A stretch of 57,858 bases of DNA from DATGFB01 sp032160545 (GCA_032160545.1 JAVHVN010000078.1:1-57858); one strand, 5' to 3'; shown: positions 43,055 through 51,638, counted from the first letter of the stretch. Numbers and translations: made by a program. Notes: generated by a model not told the origin, from the letters alone.

Positions 43055-43435
43055 ATGACCGGACCGTCACCGGCTGACACACCACCGACCCCGCCGATCC
43101 TGCGGGAGTTGCTGTGGCCGGCCACAGACCTGGATGCCGCCCTGTCGTTCTACGTCGACGGGCTCGGCATGCCCCTCAAGTTCCGCGACGGCGACCGGTT
43201 CGCGGCGGTAGCCGCCGCCGACGACGTCACGCTGGCCCTCGTAGCAGGGACCGAGGCGGTGACCGGCTCGATCCCGGCGCCGGCATATCGGGTGGGCGAT
43301 CTCGCGGCGGCGGTCCGCCGAGCGCAGGACGCCGGAGCGATCGTCGTCATGCGCGGCGAGGAGGGGGCGCACGAGAAGCGCGCCGTGCTCCGCGACCCGG
43401 CCGGGCACCTGCTCGTCCTCTACCAGCCCACCTGA
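43055..43435 (+). CDS. VOC (glyoxalase/dioxygenase superfamily) protein
   Basis: 126 residues from ATG 43055 with GGAG upstream; the frame opens earlier but crosses the operator. A single VOC module of two beta-alpha-beta-beta-beta units: LLWPATDLDAALSFYVDGLGM at the start, and VLRDPAGHLLVLYQPT at the end, which normally holds a metal Glu and here has His/Leu instead. Members act as glyoxalases, epimerases, ring-cleaving dioxygenases or binding proteins. First gene of a six-gene operon (43055-48606). Confidence 0.82.
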   Translation: MTGPSPADTPPTPPILRELLWPATDLDAALSFYVDGLGMPLKFRDGDRFAAVAAADDVTLALVAGTEAVTGSIPAPAYRVGDLAAAVRRAQDAGAIVVMRGEEGAHEKRAVLRDPAGHLLVLYQPT

Positions 43436-43448
43436 CGGTTGTCTTCCA

Positions 43449-43462
43449 ATCATTTAGATGAT
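43449..43462. promoter_or_regulatory. AT-rich inverted repeat between the VOC and hydrolase genes
   Basis: ATCAT (43449-43453) and ATGAT (43458-43462) flank TTAG. TTGTCT at 43439 and GATAAG at 43460 could form a weak internal promoter. It could be a regulator site for the downstream LLM genes. Confidence 0.3.
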
Positions 43463-43504
43463 AAGAAAACATGGTCGTTTCCCGTCCACGTCAGGAAGCC
43501 GTCC

Positions 43505-44302
43505 ATGACCGCACCCTCCACGGCGATTGCTGCCGGCGATCCGGGGATGGACGTGCGCACCGTGGGCACCGGCTCTCCGCTGCTCTTCCTGCACGGCGAG
43601 TCGGGGCTGCTGTTCTGCGACGCGTTGCTGCAACGACTCGGCGAACAGTTCACGGTGGTCGCACCGTCTCACCCCGGCTGGGGCGCTTCCCCGCGCCTGG
43701 CTACCGATCGCTCCCTGGACGATCTCGCCTACCGGTATCTCGACCTCTTGGAAACCTTCGACGAGCCCGCCTTCGTGCTCGGCTGCGGTCTCGGGGCGTG
43801 GCTGGCGTTGGAGGTCGCGACCAAGCAGCAGACCGACATCTCGGGCCTGACGCTCGTCTCCCCCGTCGGCATCCGGACCGGTGAACCGACCAAGCGGCAC
43901 TACCTGGACCGCTACGCGGTGAGCGCGGACGCCGTTGCGACCGCCCTGTACGGCGCGCCCGATCGCGGTCCGGACCTGTCGACGCGCACCGACGCGGAAC
44001 TGCTGCAGCTCGCGCGGGCGCAGGAGGCCGCCGCGTACTACACGTGGCAGCCCTACCTGCATAATCCGTCCCTGCTGGCGCGCCTGCACCGCGTGCGCAG
44101 GCCCGTGCAGATCCTTTCCGGCGCGATGGACGGCATGATCCTGGCCGACGACCACGTCGCCACCTTGCAAGCCGCACTCGGCGGTCCGACCGAATCCCAC
44201 GTGCTGCCGGACGCCGGCCACCGCGTCGAGGAGCAGCAACCGGACGCGCTCGCCCAGCACGTCGTCCGGTTCGCCCGCGAGACTGCCGCGGTGCGGCGGT
44301 AA
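43505..44302 (+). CDS. alpha/beta-hydrolase-fold protein lacking the nucleophile
   Basis: 265 residues from ATG 43505 (AGGAAG upstream). The fold is clear: LLFLHGESGLLF oxyanion strand, HPGWGAS, and C-terminal ILSGAMDGMI and DAGHRVEEQQPD with the usual Asp and His. The nucleophile elbow, normally G-x-S-x-G, reads LGCGLGAW: the serine position is Gly, with a Cys one residue earlier. So normal ester hydrolysis is unlikely. It may be a cofactor-free oxygenase, lyase or binding relative, or use the Cys. It is 28 bases before the LLM gene, a fixed-looking pairing. Confidence 0.82.
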   Translation: MTAPSTAIAAGDPGMDVRTVGTGSPLLFLHGESGLLFCDALLQRLGEQFTVVAPSHPGWGASPRLATDRSLDDLAYRYLDLLETFDEPAFVLGCGLGAWLALEVATKQQTDISGLTLVSPVGIRTGEPTKRHYLDRYAVSADAVATALYGAPDRGPDLSTRTDAELLQLARAQEAAAYYTWQPYLHNPSLLARLHRVRRPVQILSGAMDGMILADDHVATLQAALGGPTESHVLPDAGHRVEEQQPDALAQHVVRFARETAAVRR

Positions 44303-44330
44303 CCCGACAGTGACAGCCGAAGGGGGCGAG

Positions 44331-45527
44331 ATGTTCCGCGCGTGGACGTTCACCGAGATGCCGTACCCGTACCTGCCGCCGGAGGACTCGTACGAGTCGT
44401 TGCGCGTAACGCTGCCCAGCAAGTTGTACGACCCCGAACTCGGTTTCCAGCTGTATTCGAAGTACTTCGACATCTACCAGGCCGCTGACGATCTGGGCCT
44501 GGACATGATGCTGAACGAGCACCATTCGACGGCGACCTGCGTCGAGCCATCGGTCCCGGTGACCATGGCGATCCTCGCGCGGACCACCAGCCGAGGCCGC
44601 ATTCTCGCGCTGGGCAATCCGATCGCCAACCGCAACACGCCGATCCGCATCGCCGAGGAGATGGCGATGATCGACGTCATCTCGCACGGGCGGAGTGAAG
44701 TCGGTTTCGTGCGCGGGGTCCCGTACGAGGTGTCGGCCGGCAACGTCAACCCGGTCGAGATGAAGGAGCGGTTCTGGGAGAGCGCGGACCTCATCGTGCG
44801 CGCGTGGACGACGACCGACGGCCCCTTCAACTGGGAGGGTCGGCACTATCACCACCGCCAGGTCAACGTGTGGCCCCGGCCGTTCCAGGAGCCGCACCCG
44901 CCGATCTGGGTACCGACGCAGAACGCGGCGACGGTGGTGGAGGCCGCCGAGCGCAACTACAAGCTCGGGACGATCCTGTGCGGATGGCAGGGTGCGCGGC
45001 GCATGTTCGACGTCTACCGGCAGCGCCGGCAGGAACTCGGGTTCGCCCCACCGACACTGGACAGGCTGGGTTACCTCGGTCTCGTTTTCGTCGGCGACAC
45101 CGACGAAGAGGGCTTCGCGGGCGCCCGGAAGCTCCAGTGGTACCTGCAGCACAACAAGGTGGCCACCCAGTTCATGGACGTGCCGGGCTACATCGACGAG
45201 TCGGCGCGGGCGAAGATGCTGCGGGCGACCGCGCAGGGCACGCCGGTGAGCACGCCGATCGAGCATCTCGCGTACGCGCCGGTCGAGGAACTCGTCGAGG
45301 GCGGCTACTTCTTCGCGGGCAACCCGGACTCCGTCTTCAGGCAGCTCGAGTGCTTCTACGAGCGCGTCGGCGGCTTCGGAAATTTCATGATGATGGTGCA
45401 GGCCGGCACGATGGGACAGGAACTCGTCGAGAACAGCATGCGGCGGTTCGCGACGGACGTCCTTCCGCGATTCCGTGCCGAGGTCTACGGCCGCGAGATC
45501 GACCCAGGACTTGCAACCGCGTCATGA
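44331..45527 (+). CDS. LLM-class (luciferase-like) flavin-dependent monooxygenase
   Basis: 398 residues from ATG 44331 with AGGGGG upstream; GTG 44310 is less likely. It has the luciferase barrel: DLGLDMMLNEHHSTATCVEPS, RTTSRGRILALGNPIANRNTP, IDVISHGRSEVGFVRGVPYE and a C-terminal VGGFGNFMMMV. It inserts oxygen using reduced flavin. The stop overlaps the start of the RibBA-like gene (ATGA), and an intact RibBA is two genes on, so oxygenase and flavin-related genes are co-translated. Distinct from the paralogue at 30039. Confidence 0.9.
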   Translation: MFRAWTFTEMPYPYLPPEDSYESLRVTLPSKLYDPELGFQLYSKYFDIYQAADDLGLDMMLNEHHSTATCVEPSVPVTMAILARTTSRGRILALGNPIANRNTPIRIAEEMAMIDVISHGRSEVGFVRGVPYEVSAGNVNPVEMKERFWESADLIVRAWTTTDGPFNWEGRHYHHRQVNVWPRPFQEPHPPIWVPTQNAATVVEAAERNYKLGTILCGWQGARRMFDVYRQRRQELGFAPPTLDRLGYLGLVFVGDTDEEGFAGARKLQWYLQHNKVATQFMDVPGYIDESARAKMLRATAQGTPVSTPIEHLAYAPVEELVEGGYFFAGNPDSVFRQLECFYERVGGFGNFMMMVQAGTMGQELVENSMRRFATDVLPRFRAEVYGREIDPGLATAS

Positions 45528-46513
45528 CCGTGGGACCGCCCGATCTGCTCGACCGGCTCGACGCATGTGTCGACGCGCTTCGGGCCGGCCGGATCGTTGT
45601 CGTCACCGACCGGATCCGCGACATCGGCATCGTGGGAATCGCGGGTAGCCGGACGACCGCGCAGAACGTCAACTTCCTGATCCAGCACTGCCGCGGCATC
45701 GTCTACGGCGGTGCGGCCCGCGCGCATCTCGACCGGCTCGGCATCGGCCACCAGGACGGCGCCGACGTCTTGCGGTCACAGGTGTACGTGGCGGTGGACG
45801 CCGTCGCCGGCGTCACCACCGGGGTATCGGCCGCGGACCGCGCGACGACGATTCGGGCCCTCATCGATCCGGCGACCACGCGCGCCCAACTGCGCACGCC
45901 CGGGCACGTCCTGCCCAGTGCCATCGACACGACCGGTCAGGTCGAGAGCTTCTACTTCAACGAGGCGCTGCAGTACCTGATCACCCTGGCCGGCCTCGGT
46001 TCCGGCCTCACACTCAGCGCGGTCCTGGCGGCCGACGGCTCGATGGCGTCGGCGCGCGACCTGCTCGGGTTCGCGGCCGAGCACGACGCGCCGTGCATCG
46101 ACTTCACAGAGGTCCTGCGCACGAGACGGTTCCGCGACGGCTGGCAGGAGCCGTGGCCCGGGCAGCGCGCGCTGACCCTGTCGCACCTTCGGACCCAGGT
46201 CGCGATCACGGCCCTCGGCGCGCACGAGCAGCACGACGAGTTTCCCGTCGAGCTCCTCCCGTTCTGCATGATCGGGCACGCGTTGCGAGCGCCCGGGCCC
46301 TGCCACGACCAGCTCGAGGCGGCGCTCGAGCGCACCGAGCGCCGGGGCACCGGTGCCGTCGTGCTCGCGTGGCCCGCGGGCGCTCGGGGCCAGGCGCCCG
46401 ACCACGCCGGTAGCCACGAGCATCGAGTGAACCCCGCGCTCGCGGGCCTGATCGCCGCTGAACTCGCTGCCGCGGTTCCGCAACCGGCCGTCGCCCCCGT
46501 CACCACCCACTGA
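45524..46513 (+). CDS. degenerate RibBA-like protein (catalytic motifs lost in both domains)
   Basis: 329 residues from ATG 45524. The N-terminal part aligns with DHBP synthase (RibB): LRAGRIVVVTD, VAVDAVAGVTTGVSAADRATTIRALIDP and LRTPGHV. But the acidic metal motif DDxDRENEGD is replaced by TDRIRDIGIVG, and RAGHTEA by TTGQVES, removing catalytic Glu and His. The C-terminal part shows a shadow of GTP cyclohydrolase II (CHDQLEAALERTERRGTGAVVLAWPAG against CDCGGQLDIAMAQ...VVVYLRGHEG), with at most two of three zinc Cys. It is probably not a riboflavin enzyme; a new function or a regulatory partner of RibBA or LLM is possible. Confidence 0.8.
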   Translation: MTVGPPDLLDRLDACVDALRAGRIVVVTDRIRDIGIVGIAGSRTTAQNVNFLIQHCRGIVYGGAARAHLDRLGIGHQDGADVLRSQVYVAVDAVAGVTTGVSAADRATTIRALIDPATTRAQLRTPGHVLPSAIDTTGQVESFYFNEALQYLITLAGLGSGLTLSAVLAADGSMASARDLLGFAAEHDAPCIDFTEVLRTRRFRDGWQEPWPGQRALTLSHLRTQVAITALGAHEQHDEFPVELLPFCMIGHALRAPGPCHDQLEAALERTERRGTGAVVLAWPAGARGQAPDHAGSHEHRVNPALAGLIAAELAAAVPQPAVAPVTTH

Positions 46514-46522
46514 GGAGCACCA

Positions 46523-47317
46523 ATGATCGTCGTAGTCGGGCTCGGCAACATCGGCATCGCGATGGCGGGGCGGATCGGCGAATGCGGACGCGACGTGCTC
46601 GGTGTCGACCTCGCATCCGAGCGGAGGGACGAGTGGCACGCCGGGACCGGCCGGACCGCGGTCGCCGACCTCGCCGAGGTGCCGTGGCCGGAAGTCAGTC
46701 ACGTCTACGTGGTCGTCCGCCTGACCAACCAGGCCGAGGCAGTGCTTCAGCGCCTCGTCGAGCTGCGGGTGCCCAGCGGCATACCGGTGTTCCTGAACAC
46801 GACGTTGGAGCTCGACTACGCACGAGGCCTGGGCCGGTACGCGCAGCAGCCGTGGCGGCTGATCGAGCTGCCGGTCTCGGGGGGCGAGTCCGGTGCGCGC
46901 GCCGGCGCCCTGACCGTCATGGCCGCCGGGCCGCTCGAGGAGTCGGATCGAGAGTTCCTGCTGTCGACGTCCGCGAACCAGGTCGTCGAGTTCGCGGAGT
47001 TCGGCGAGCCGACCCTCGCAAAGTTGCTCAACAACGTCTCGGCCGCGTACACCGCCCTGTCGTACGCGGAGATGATGCTGCTCGCCGAGGGTGTGGGCAT
47101 GCAGCCGCGCAGGCTGGCCGAGGTGCTGCGCACCTCGTCCGGGGGCAGCTGGATGGGCGACCACTTCGTCGACCTCGTCGACGACCTGCTCGGCAAGGAC
47201 GTCGTCCTGCTGCGCAAGGAACTCGGCGCGCTGCCGATCGTCGCTCTCGAGGACGACGAGCACCTGCTCTCCCGGCTGGCGCAAGCGCGCGCCGCGCTGA
47301 CCAGACCGGCGCGATGA
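46523..47317 (+). CDS. 3-hydroxyisobutyrate-dehydrogenase-family protein, short form
   Basis: 264 residues from ATG 46523 (GAGGAG upstream), nine bases after the RibBA-like gene. Rossmann motif VVGLGNIGIAMAGR, substrate-loop ELPVSGGESGARAGALTVMAAG, and catalytic Lys167 in AKLLNNV are intact. The C-terminal helical domain is about 25 residues shorter than usual. It likely oxidises a beta-hydroxy acid or reduces a semialdehyde or imine. Its stop overlaps the ribBA start by four bases. Confidence 0.85.
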   Translation: MIVVVGLGNIGIAMAGRIGECGRDVLGVDLASERRDEWHAGTGRTAVADLAEVPWPEVSHVYVVVRLTNQAEAVLQRLVELRVPSGIPVFLNTTLELDYARGLGRYAQQPWRLIELPVSGGESGARAGALTVMAAGPLEESDREFLLSTSANQVVEFAEFGEPTLAKLLNNVSAAYTALSYAEMMLLAEGVGMQPRRLAEVLRTSSGGSWMGDHFVDLVDDLLGKDVVLLRKELGALPIVALEDDEHLLSRLAQARAALTRPAR

Positions 47318-48606
47318 GCATGCCGTCAGCCGGGTCACCGTTCGCGTCGATCGACGACGCCGTCGCCGCGATTTCGCGCGGGGAGATAGTGGTGGTCGTC
47401 GACGATGCCGACCGCGAGAACGAGGGCGACCTCATCGTCGCTGCCGACGCGGTGACGCCCGAAGCGGTCAACTTCATGGCGACCCACGGGCGCGGGCTCA
47501 TCTGCCTCTCGCTCGAGGGGCAGCGCCTCGACCGGCTCAGGATCGGCGCGATGGACCCGGAATCAGGGGGCGGCGAGGAGACACACTTCGGGGTCTCCAT
47601 CGATCTCGACGAGCCCGACCGCACCGGGATCAGCGTCTACGACCGCGCTGCGACGGTGCGGCATGCCGTGTCGCCGACCGCGCTGCCCGAGGACTTCCGC
47701 CGTCCGGGCCACGTGTTCACGCTGCGCTACACGCCCGGCGGCGTGCTCGTGCGGGCCGGGCACACCGAGGCGTCGGTCGATCTCGCCCGGCTCGCGGGGC
47801 GGGAACCGGCCGGGCTGATCTGCGAGATCATCGGCGACGACGGCACGATGCGCCGCCTGCCCCAGATCATCGACTTCTGCGCGGAGCACGGCCTGTTGCT
47901 GATCACGATCGCGGACTTGATCGCGTATCGCCGGCGGCGCGAGGCCCTGGTACGTCGGGTCGTGGAGACGCCGATGCCAACCGACTACGGCGATTGGCGG
48001 ATGGTCGGCTACGAGTCGCTCCTCGACTCCACGCACAGCGTCGCGATGCTCTACGGGCACCCGGAGGGCAAGCGCGACGTGCTGGTGCGCATGCACTCCG
48101 AATGCCTCACGGGTGACGTCTTCCGCTCACGCCGGTGCGACTGCGGCGGCCAGCTCGACATCGCGATGGCCCAGATCCAGGACGAAGGCGAAGGGGTCGT
48201 GGTGTACCTGCGGGGCCATGAAGGCCGCGGCATCGGGCTGCTGCACAAGCTGCGGGCGTACCAGCTCCAGGACGGCGGTCTCGACACCGTCCGGGCCAAC
48301 CAGGAACTGGGCCTGCCGGTCGATGCTCGTGACTACGGGGTGGGCGCCTCGATCCTCGTCGATCTGGGACTGTCTACGCTGCGGCTGCTGACGAACAATC
48401 CGGCGAAACGAGCCGGCTTGGAAGGGTTCGGGCTGCAGATCGTCGAGCGGGTGCCCGTCAGGGTCGCCCCGAATGCCGCCAACCTGCGATACCTGGCCGC
48501 GAAGTCGGCGCTGCTCGGGCACGACCTGAGCACCGGCCCGGAGCGGGAGACCGGCGGAGTCGGGCATCTCGCACGCACGCGAGGCCGAACTCAGCCCGAG
48601 AGCTGA
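47314..48606 (+). CDS. ribBA: bifunctional DHBP synthase / GTP cyclohydrolase II
   Basis: 430 residues from ATG 47314. The RibB domain (residues 1-210) has intact VDDADRENEGDLIVAA, HFGVSIDLD, RRPGHVF and RAGHTEASVDL. The RibA domain has HSECLTGDVFRSRRCDCG (three zinc Cys), YLRGHEGRGIGL and NNPAK. These are the two first committed steps of riboflavin synthesis, from ribulose 5-phosphate and GTP. It is not with other rib genes, so it is probably an extra copy that lifts flavin supply for the LLM monooxygenases. It ends in a 16-base convergent overlap with the SDR gene. Confidence 0.95.
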   Translation: MSMPSAGSPFASIDDAVAAISRGEIVVVVDDADRENEGDLIVAADAVTPEAVNFMATHGRGLICLSLEGQRLDRLRIGAMDPESGGGEETHFGVSIDLDEPDRTGISVYDRAATVRHAVSPTALPEDFRRPGHVFTLRYTPGGVLVRAGHTEASVDLARLAGREPAGLICEIIGDDGTMRRLPQIIDFCAEHGLLLITIADLIAYRRRREALVRRVVETPMPTDYGDWRMVGYESLLDSTHSVAMLYGHPEGKRDVLVRMHSECLTGDVFRSRRCDCGGQLDIAMAQIQDEGEGVVVYLRGHEGRGIGLLHKLRAYQLQDGGLDTVRANQELGLPVDARDYGVGASILVDLGLSTLRLLTNNPAKRAGLEGFGLQIVERVPVRVAPNAANLRYLAAKSALLGHDLSTGPERETGGVGHLARTRGRTQPES

Positions 48607-49370
48607 CCGCCGTCGACGAGCAGCGTGCTGCCTGTCATCATGCCGGCGAGGTCGCTGACGGCGAAGAAGACCACCCGCGCCAGGTCGTCCGGCTCGAGAG
48701 TCCGGCGCAGCGGACTGCGCGCGGCGAACGTCTCGATGGCGTCGTAGACACCGTCCTGCTCCAGCAGGGCGACGGCGTTGTCGGTCGGGACGAACGCCGG
48801 AGCCACCCCCAGGACCCGGATGCCTTGCGGACCGAGTTCGACGGCGAGGCTGCGTGTCATGCCGACGACGCCCGCCTTCGACGCGACGTAGTGGGTCATG
48901 TTCGCGGACGGGGCTCGAAAGGCGGACAAGGAAGCCAGGTTGACGATCACCCCTCCTCGCCCCTGAGCGGTCATCAGCCGCGCTGCGGCCCGGCTGCCGA
49001 AGAACGTTCCGGTGAGATTGACGTCGAGCACATGCCGCCACCGAGCCTCCGGCATGTCGAGCAGCGAGTCGCGCGGGTAGACGCCGGCGTTGTTCACCCA
49101 GACGTCCAGGTGCCCGAAGCGCTCGGCCGCGAACGCGGCGAGCGCTGTCACCGAGTCCTCGACGGCGATGTCCACGGGGTGCGCGACCGCCGCCGAGCCG
49201 AGGGCAGCGGCGACTCGCCCGGCGCCGTCGAGGTCGATGTCGGCGACGATCACCGTGGCACCCGCCTCGGCCAGCCGCCGCGCGACTGCGGCACCGACGC
49301 CGGCGGCGGCGCCGGTGACCACCGCGACGCGGCCGTGAAGGGATGTCAGTTCCGACAGCAAAGGCGCCAC
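48591..49370 (-). CDS. short-chain dehydrogenase/reductase
   Basis: 259 residues. GTG 49370 is chosen because AGGAG lies five bases upstream; the much longer open frame beyond it is a shadow of the aldolase gene. TGAAAGVG cofactor site, VADIDLDG (NAD-type Asp), NNAG, ASLSAFRAP with the catalytic Ser, and YVASK are present. The C-terminus is LLVDGGQLSG. It acts on an unknown alcohol or ketone. Divergent from the aldolase at 49488. Confidence 0.88.
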   Translation of the reverse strand: MAPLLSELTSLHGRVAVVTGAAAGVGAAVARRLAEAGATVIVADIDLDGAGRVAAALGSAAVAHPVDIAVEDSVTALAAFAAERFGHLDVWVNNAGVYPRDSLLDMPEARWRHVLDVNLTGTFFGSRAAARLMTAQGRGGVIVNLASLSAFRAPSANMTHYVASKAGVVGMTRSLAVELGPQGIRVLGVAPAFVPTDNAVALLEQDGVYDAIETFAARSPLRRTLEPDDLARVVFFAVSDLAGMMTGSTLLVDGGQLSG

Positions 49371-49402
49371 GAACACTCCTCGATGAGATTGCAGAGCGAA
49401 TC

Positions 49403-49430
49403 TATCTAATCTTTTAGTTGTTAGTGGCAA
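49403..49430 (-). promoter_or_regulatory. sigma-70-like promoter of the SDR at 49370
   Basis: On the minus strand TTGCCA (49430-49425) and TAGATA (49408-49403) are separated by 16 bases. The spacer region contains CTAA-TCTT-TTAG inverted arms (49406-49417). AT-rich against its surroundings. Confidence 0.5.
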
Positions 49431-49487
49431 CTCGGTCCCATAGCATCGGCAGGGCCGAGGGCCGGTCGGCGCCGAAGGGATGGACGG

Positions 49488-50273
49488 ATGAAAACGACGA
49501 TGCAGCGCGACGTGATCCGTGAGGGTGGCGCCGCGACGTGGACGCCGCGGACCAGTCCCCCGATCGGCGTGACCCTCACCCCGCAACAGGAGCTTGCCTG
49601 CGCCTTCCGCATCCTGGCGCGCGGCGGCTTCAGCGAGAACATCGCGGGTCACATCACCATGGCCGCACCGGGCACCGACGAGATGTGGGTCAACCCGTGG
49701 GGCCTGTGGTGGGAGGAGGTGACCGCCTCGGACATCTGCCGCGTCAACGCGGAAGGCGACGTGCTCGAGGGCAAATGGGACGTCACGCCGGCGATCCACA
49801 TCCACACCGAACTGCATCGCCGCCGTCCTGATGCGCGCGTGGTGATTCACAACCACCCGTACTACGTGACCGTCCTCGCCGCGATCGGCGTACTGCCTGA
49901 GATCGTCCATCAGACCGGCAGCATGTTCGACGGCGACATCTCGTTCGTCACCGAGTACACCGGCGAGGTCGACGACGCCGTGCTCGGCGCCGAGCTCGCC
50001 GACATGATCGGCGACAAGTCCACCGTGATCCTCGCGAGCCACGGGGTGATCGTCACCGGCGCGGACATCCGCGAGGCGACGTACCGAGCCGCGAGCATCG
50101 ACCGGATGTGCCGCCTCGCCTACGACGTGATGTCACTCGGCCGCGATCCTCTGCCGATCTCGGCGGGCATCAAGGTCGGCATGAAGAAGTCACTGCTCGA
50201 ACGGGGCAGCGACGTCTACTGGGCAGGCGCCGTCCGGTCGCTGCTCAGGGCCGAACCGGATGTACTCGACTGA
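49488..50273 (+). CDS. class II aldolase/adducin-family protein
   Basis: 261 residues from ATG 49488. The metal-binding core of the fuculose-aldolase fold is visible: NIAGHITM, HIHTEL, VIHNHPYY (zinc His-x-His) and ASHGVIV (third His). SENIAGHITM and MWVNPWGLWWEE resemble the hydroxyaldehyde aldolase/decarboxylase group. It cleaves an aldol or decarboxylates a hydroxyketo acid. Followed after 62 bases by the amidohydrolase. Confidence 0.88.
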   Translation: MKTTMQRDVIREGGAATWTPRTSPPIGVTLTPQQELACAFRILARGGFSENIAGHITMAAPGTDEMWVNPWGLWWEEVTASDICRVNAEGDVLEGKWDVTPAIHIHTELHRRRPDARVVIHNHPYYVTVLAAIGVLPEIVHQTGSMFDGDISFVTEYTGEVDDAVLGAELADMIGDKSTVILASHGVIVTGADIREATYRAASIDRMCRLAYDVMSLGRDPLPISAGIKVGMKKSLLERGSDVYWAGAVRSLLRAEPDVLD

Positions 50274-50335
50274 ACCAGCCGGGCACGCCGCCGCGCGTAC
50301 CGAGTCAATCTGCCAACCGCATCGAAGGGGATGTC

Positions 50336-51586
50336 ATGGCCAGCCTCGACCAACTCGAGACCAATACCGGTTTCACGACCGCAGTGAAGGGCAAGGTCAC
50401 GTTCCTGCCCGATCCCGAGCGTCAGCACCGCAAGTACACCGTGATCTCGGTGGACGACCACATCGTCGAGCCGCCGGACACCTTCGAGGGACGAATGCCG
50501 GCCAAGTTCGCCGACCGGGCGCCTCGGGTGGTCGAGAAGGACGGCGCCGACGTCTGGATCTATGACGGCAAGGAGATCCCGAACGTCGGGTTCAACGCGG
50601 TCGTAGGCCGTCCGGTGGACGAGTGGGGCTTCGAACCGGCCCGGTTCACCGACATGCGCCGGGGTGCCTGGGACATCAACGAGCGCATCCGTGACCTCGA
50701 CCTGAGCGGCATCTATGCGTCGCTGTGCTTCCCGTCGTTCCTGCCGGGCTTCGGTGGCCAGCGGCTGCAGCTGTCGACCGACGACTCGGAGTTGGCGCTC
50801 GCCGCGGTACGCGCCTGGAACGACTGGCACATCGACGTATGGGCGGGCACGCACCCAGGGCGGATCATCCCGTGCCAGATCCCCTACATGCTCGATCCCG
50901 AGATCGGCGCGCAGGAGGTGTACAAGAACGCGGAGCGTGGCTTCAAGGCCATCACGTTCACGGAGGGTCCGCACGCGCTCGGCCTGCCCTCGCTGCACAC
51001 CGGGCACTGGGACCCGATCATGCGCGCGTGCGCCGAGACTGGAACCGTCGTCAACCTGCACATCGGCTCCTCGGGCACCTCTCCCGGCACGTCCGATGAC
51101 GCTCCTCCGGACGTGGTCGGGGTCCTGTTCTTCGGCTACGCCATGTTCGCCGCGGTCGACTGGCTGTACTCCCGTATCCCCGTGCGCTTCCCCGACATCA
51201 AGATCGTGATGTCGGAGGGCGGCATCGGCTGGGTGCCGGCCCTGCTCGACCGGCTGGACCACATGTCGACGTACCACCAGATGTACGGCACGTGGGAGGG
51301 CATCGAGCTGACGCCGGCCGAGGTGCTGCAGCGCAACTTCTACTTCTGCGCCGTCGAGGACCCCTCGTCGTTCGTGCTGCGCGACCGGATCGGCATCGAT
51401 CACATCCTCGTCGAGCAGGACTATCCGCACTGTGACTCCACCTGGCCGCGCACCCAGCAGGTCCTCGAACACGAGATCGGTGGGCTACCTGCCGAGGACA
51501 TCCGCAAGATCACCTGGGAGAACGCGTCGCGCCTGTACCGGCACCCGGTCCCGGAGAACGTGATCGCCGACCCGAACTCGTACTGA
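50336..51586 (+). CDS. amidohydrolase-2-family metal hydrolase or decarboxylase
   Basis: 416 residues from ATG 50336 with AAGGGG upstream; the frame is open earlier but overlaps the aldolase. ISVDDHIVEPPDTF near residue 35 carries the Asp-x-His metal site, VNLHIGSSG and VMSEGGIGWVP lie in barrel strands, and EQDYPHCDSTWP near the end carries the last metal Asp. The family includes ACMS- and gamma-resorcylate-type decarboxylases and C-C hydrolases; such long versions are frequent in actinobacterial LLM/steroid-like clusters. Exact chemistry unknown. Confidence 0.88.
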   Translation: MASLDQLETNTGFTTAVKGKVTFLPDPERQHRKYTVISVDDHIVEPPDTFEGRMPAKFADRAPRVVEKDGADVWIYDGKEIPNVGFNAVVGRPVDEWGFEPARFTDMRRGAWDINERIRDLDLSGIYASLCFPSFLPGFGGQRLQLSTDDSELALAAVRAWNDWHIDVWAGTHPGRIIPCQIPYMLDPEIGAQEVYKNAERGFKAITFTEGPHALGLPSLHTGHWDPIMRACAETGTVVNLHIGSSGTSPGTSDDAPPDVVGVLFFGYAMFAAVDWLYSRIPVRFPDIKIVMSEGGIGWVPALLDRLDHMSTYHQMYGTWEGIELTPAEVLQRNFYFCAVEDPSSFVLRDRIGIDHILVEQDYPHCDSTWPRTQQVLEHEIGGLPAEDIRKITWENASRLYRHPVPENVIADPNSY

Positions 51587-51592
51587 GCGTCC

Positions 51593-51638
51593 GGCTCGGA
51601 TGCGTCAGCGGCCGCGCGGTCGCTGACGCGTCCGAGCC
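51593..51638. terminator. strong bidirectional hairpin between convergent genes
   Basis: An 18-bp stem (51593-51610 with 51621-51638, one G-T/G-U position) closes a ten-base loop exactly at the meeting point of the amidohydrolase and the FMN dehydrogenase. It probably ends transcription from both sides. There is no long T-run. Confidence 0.65.
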
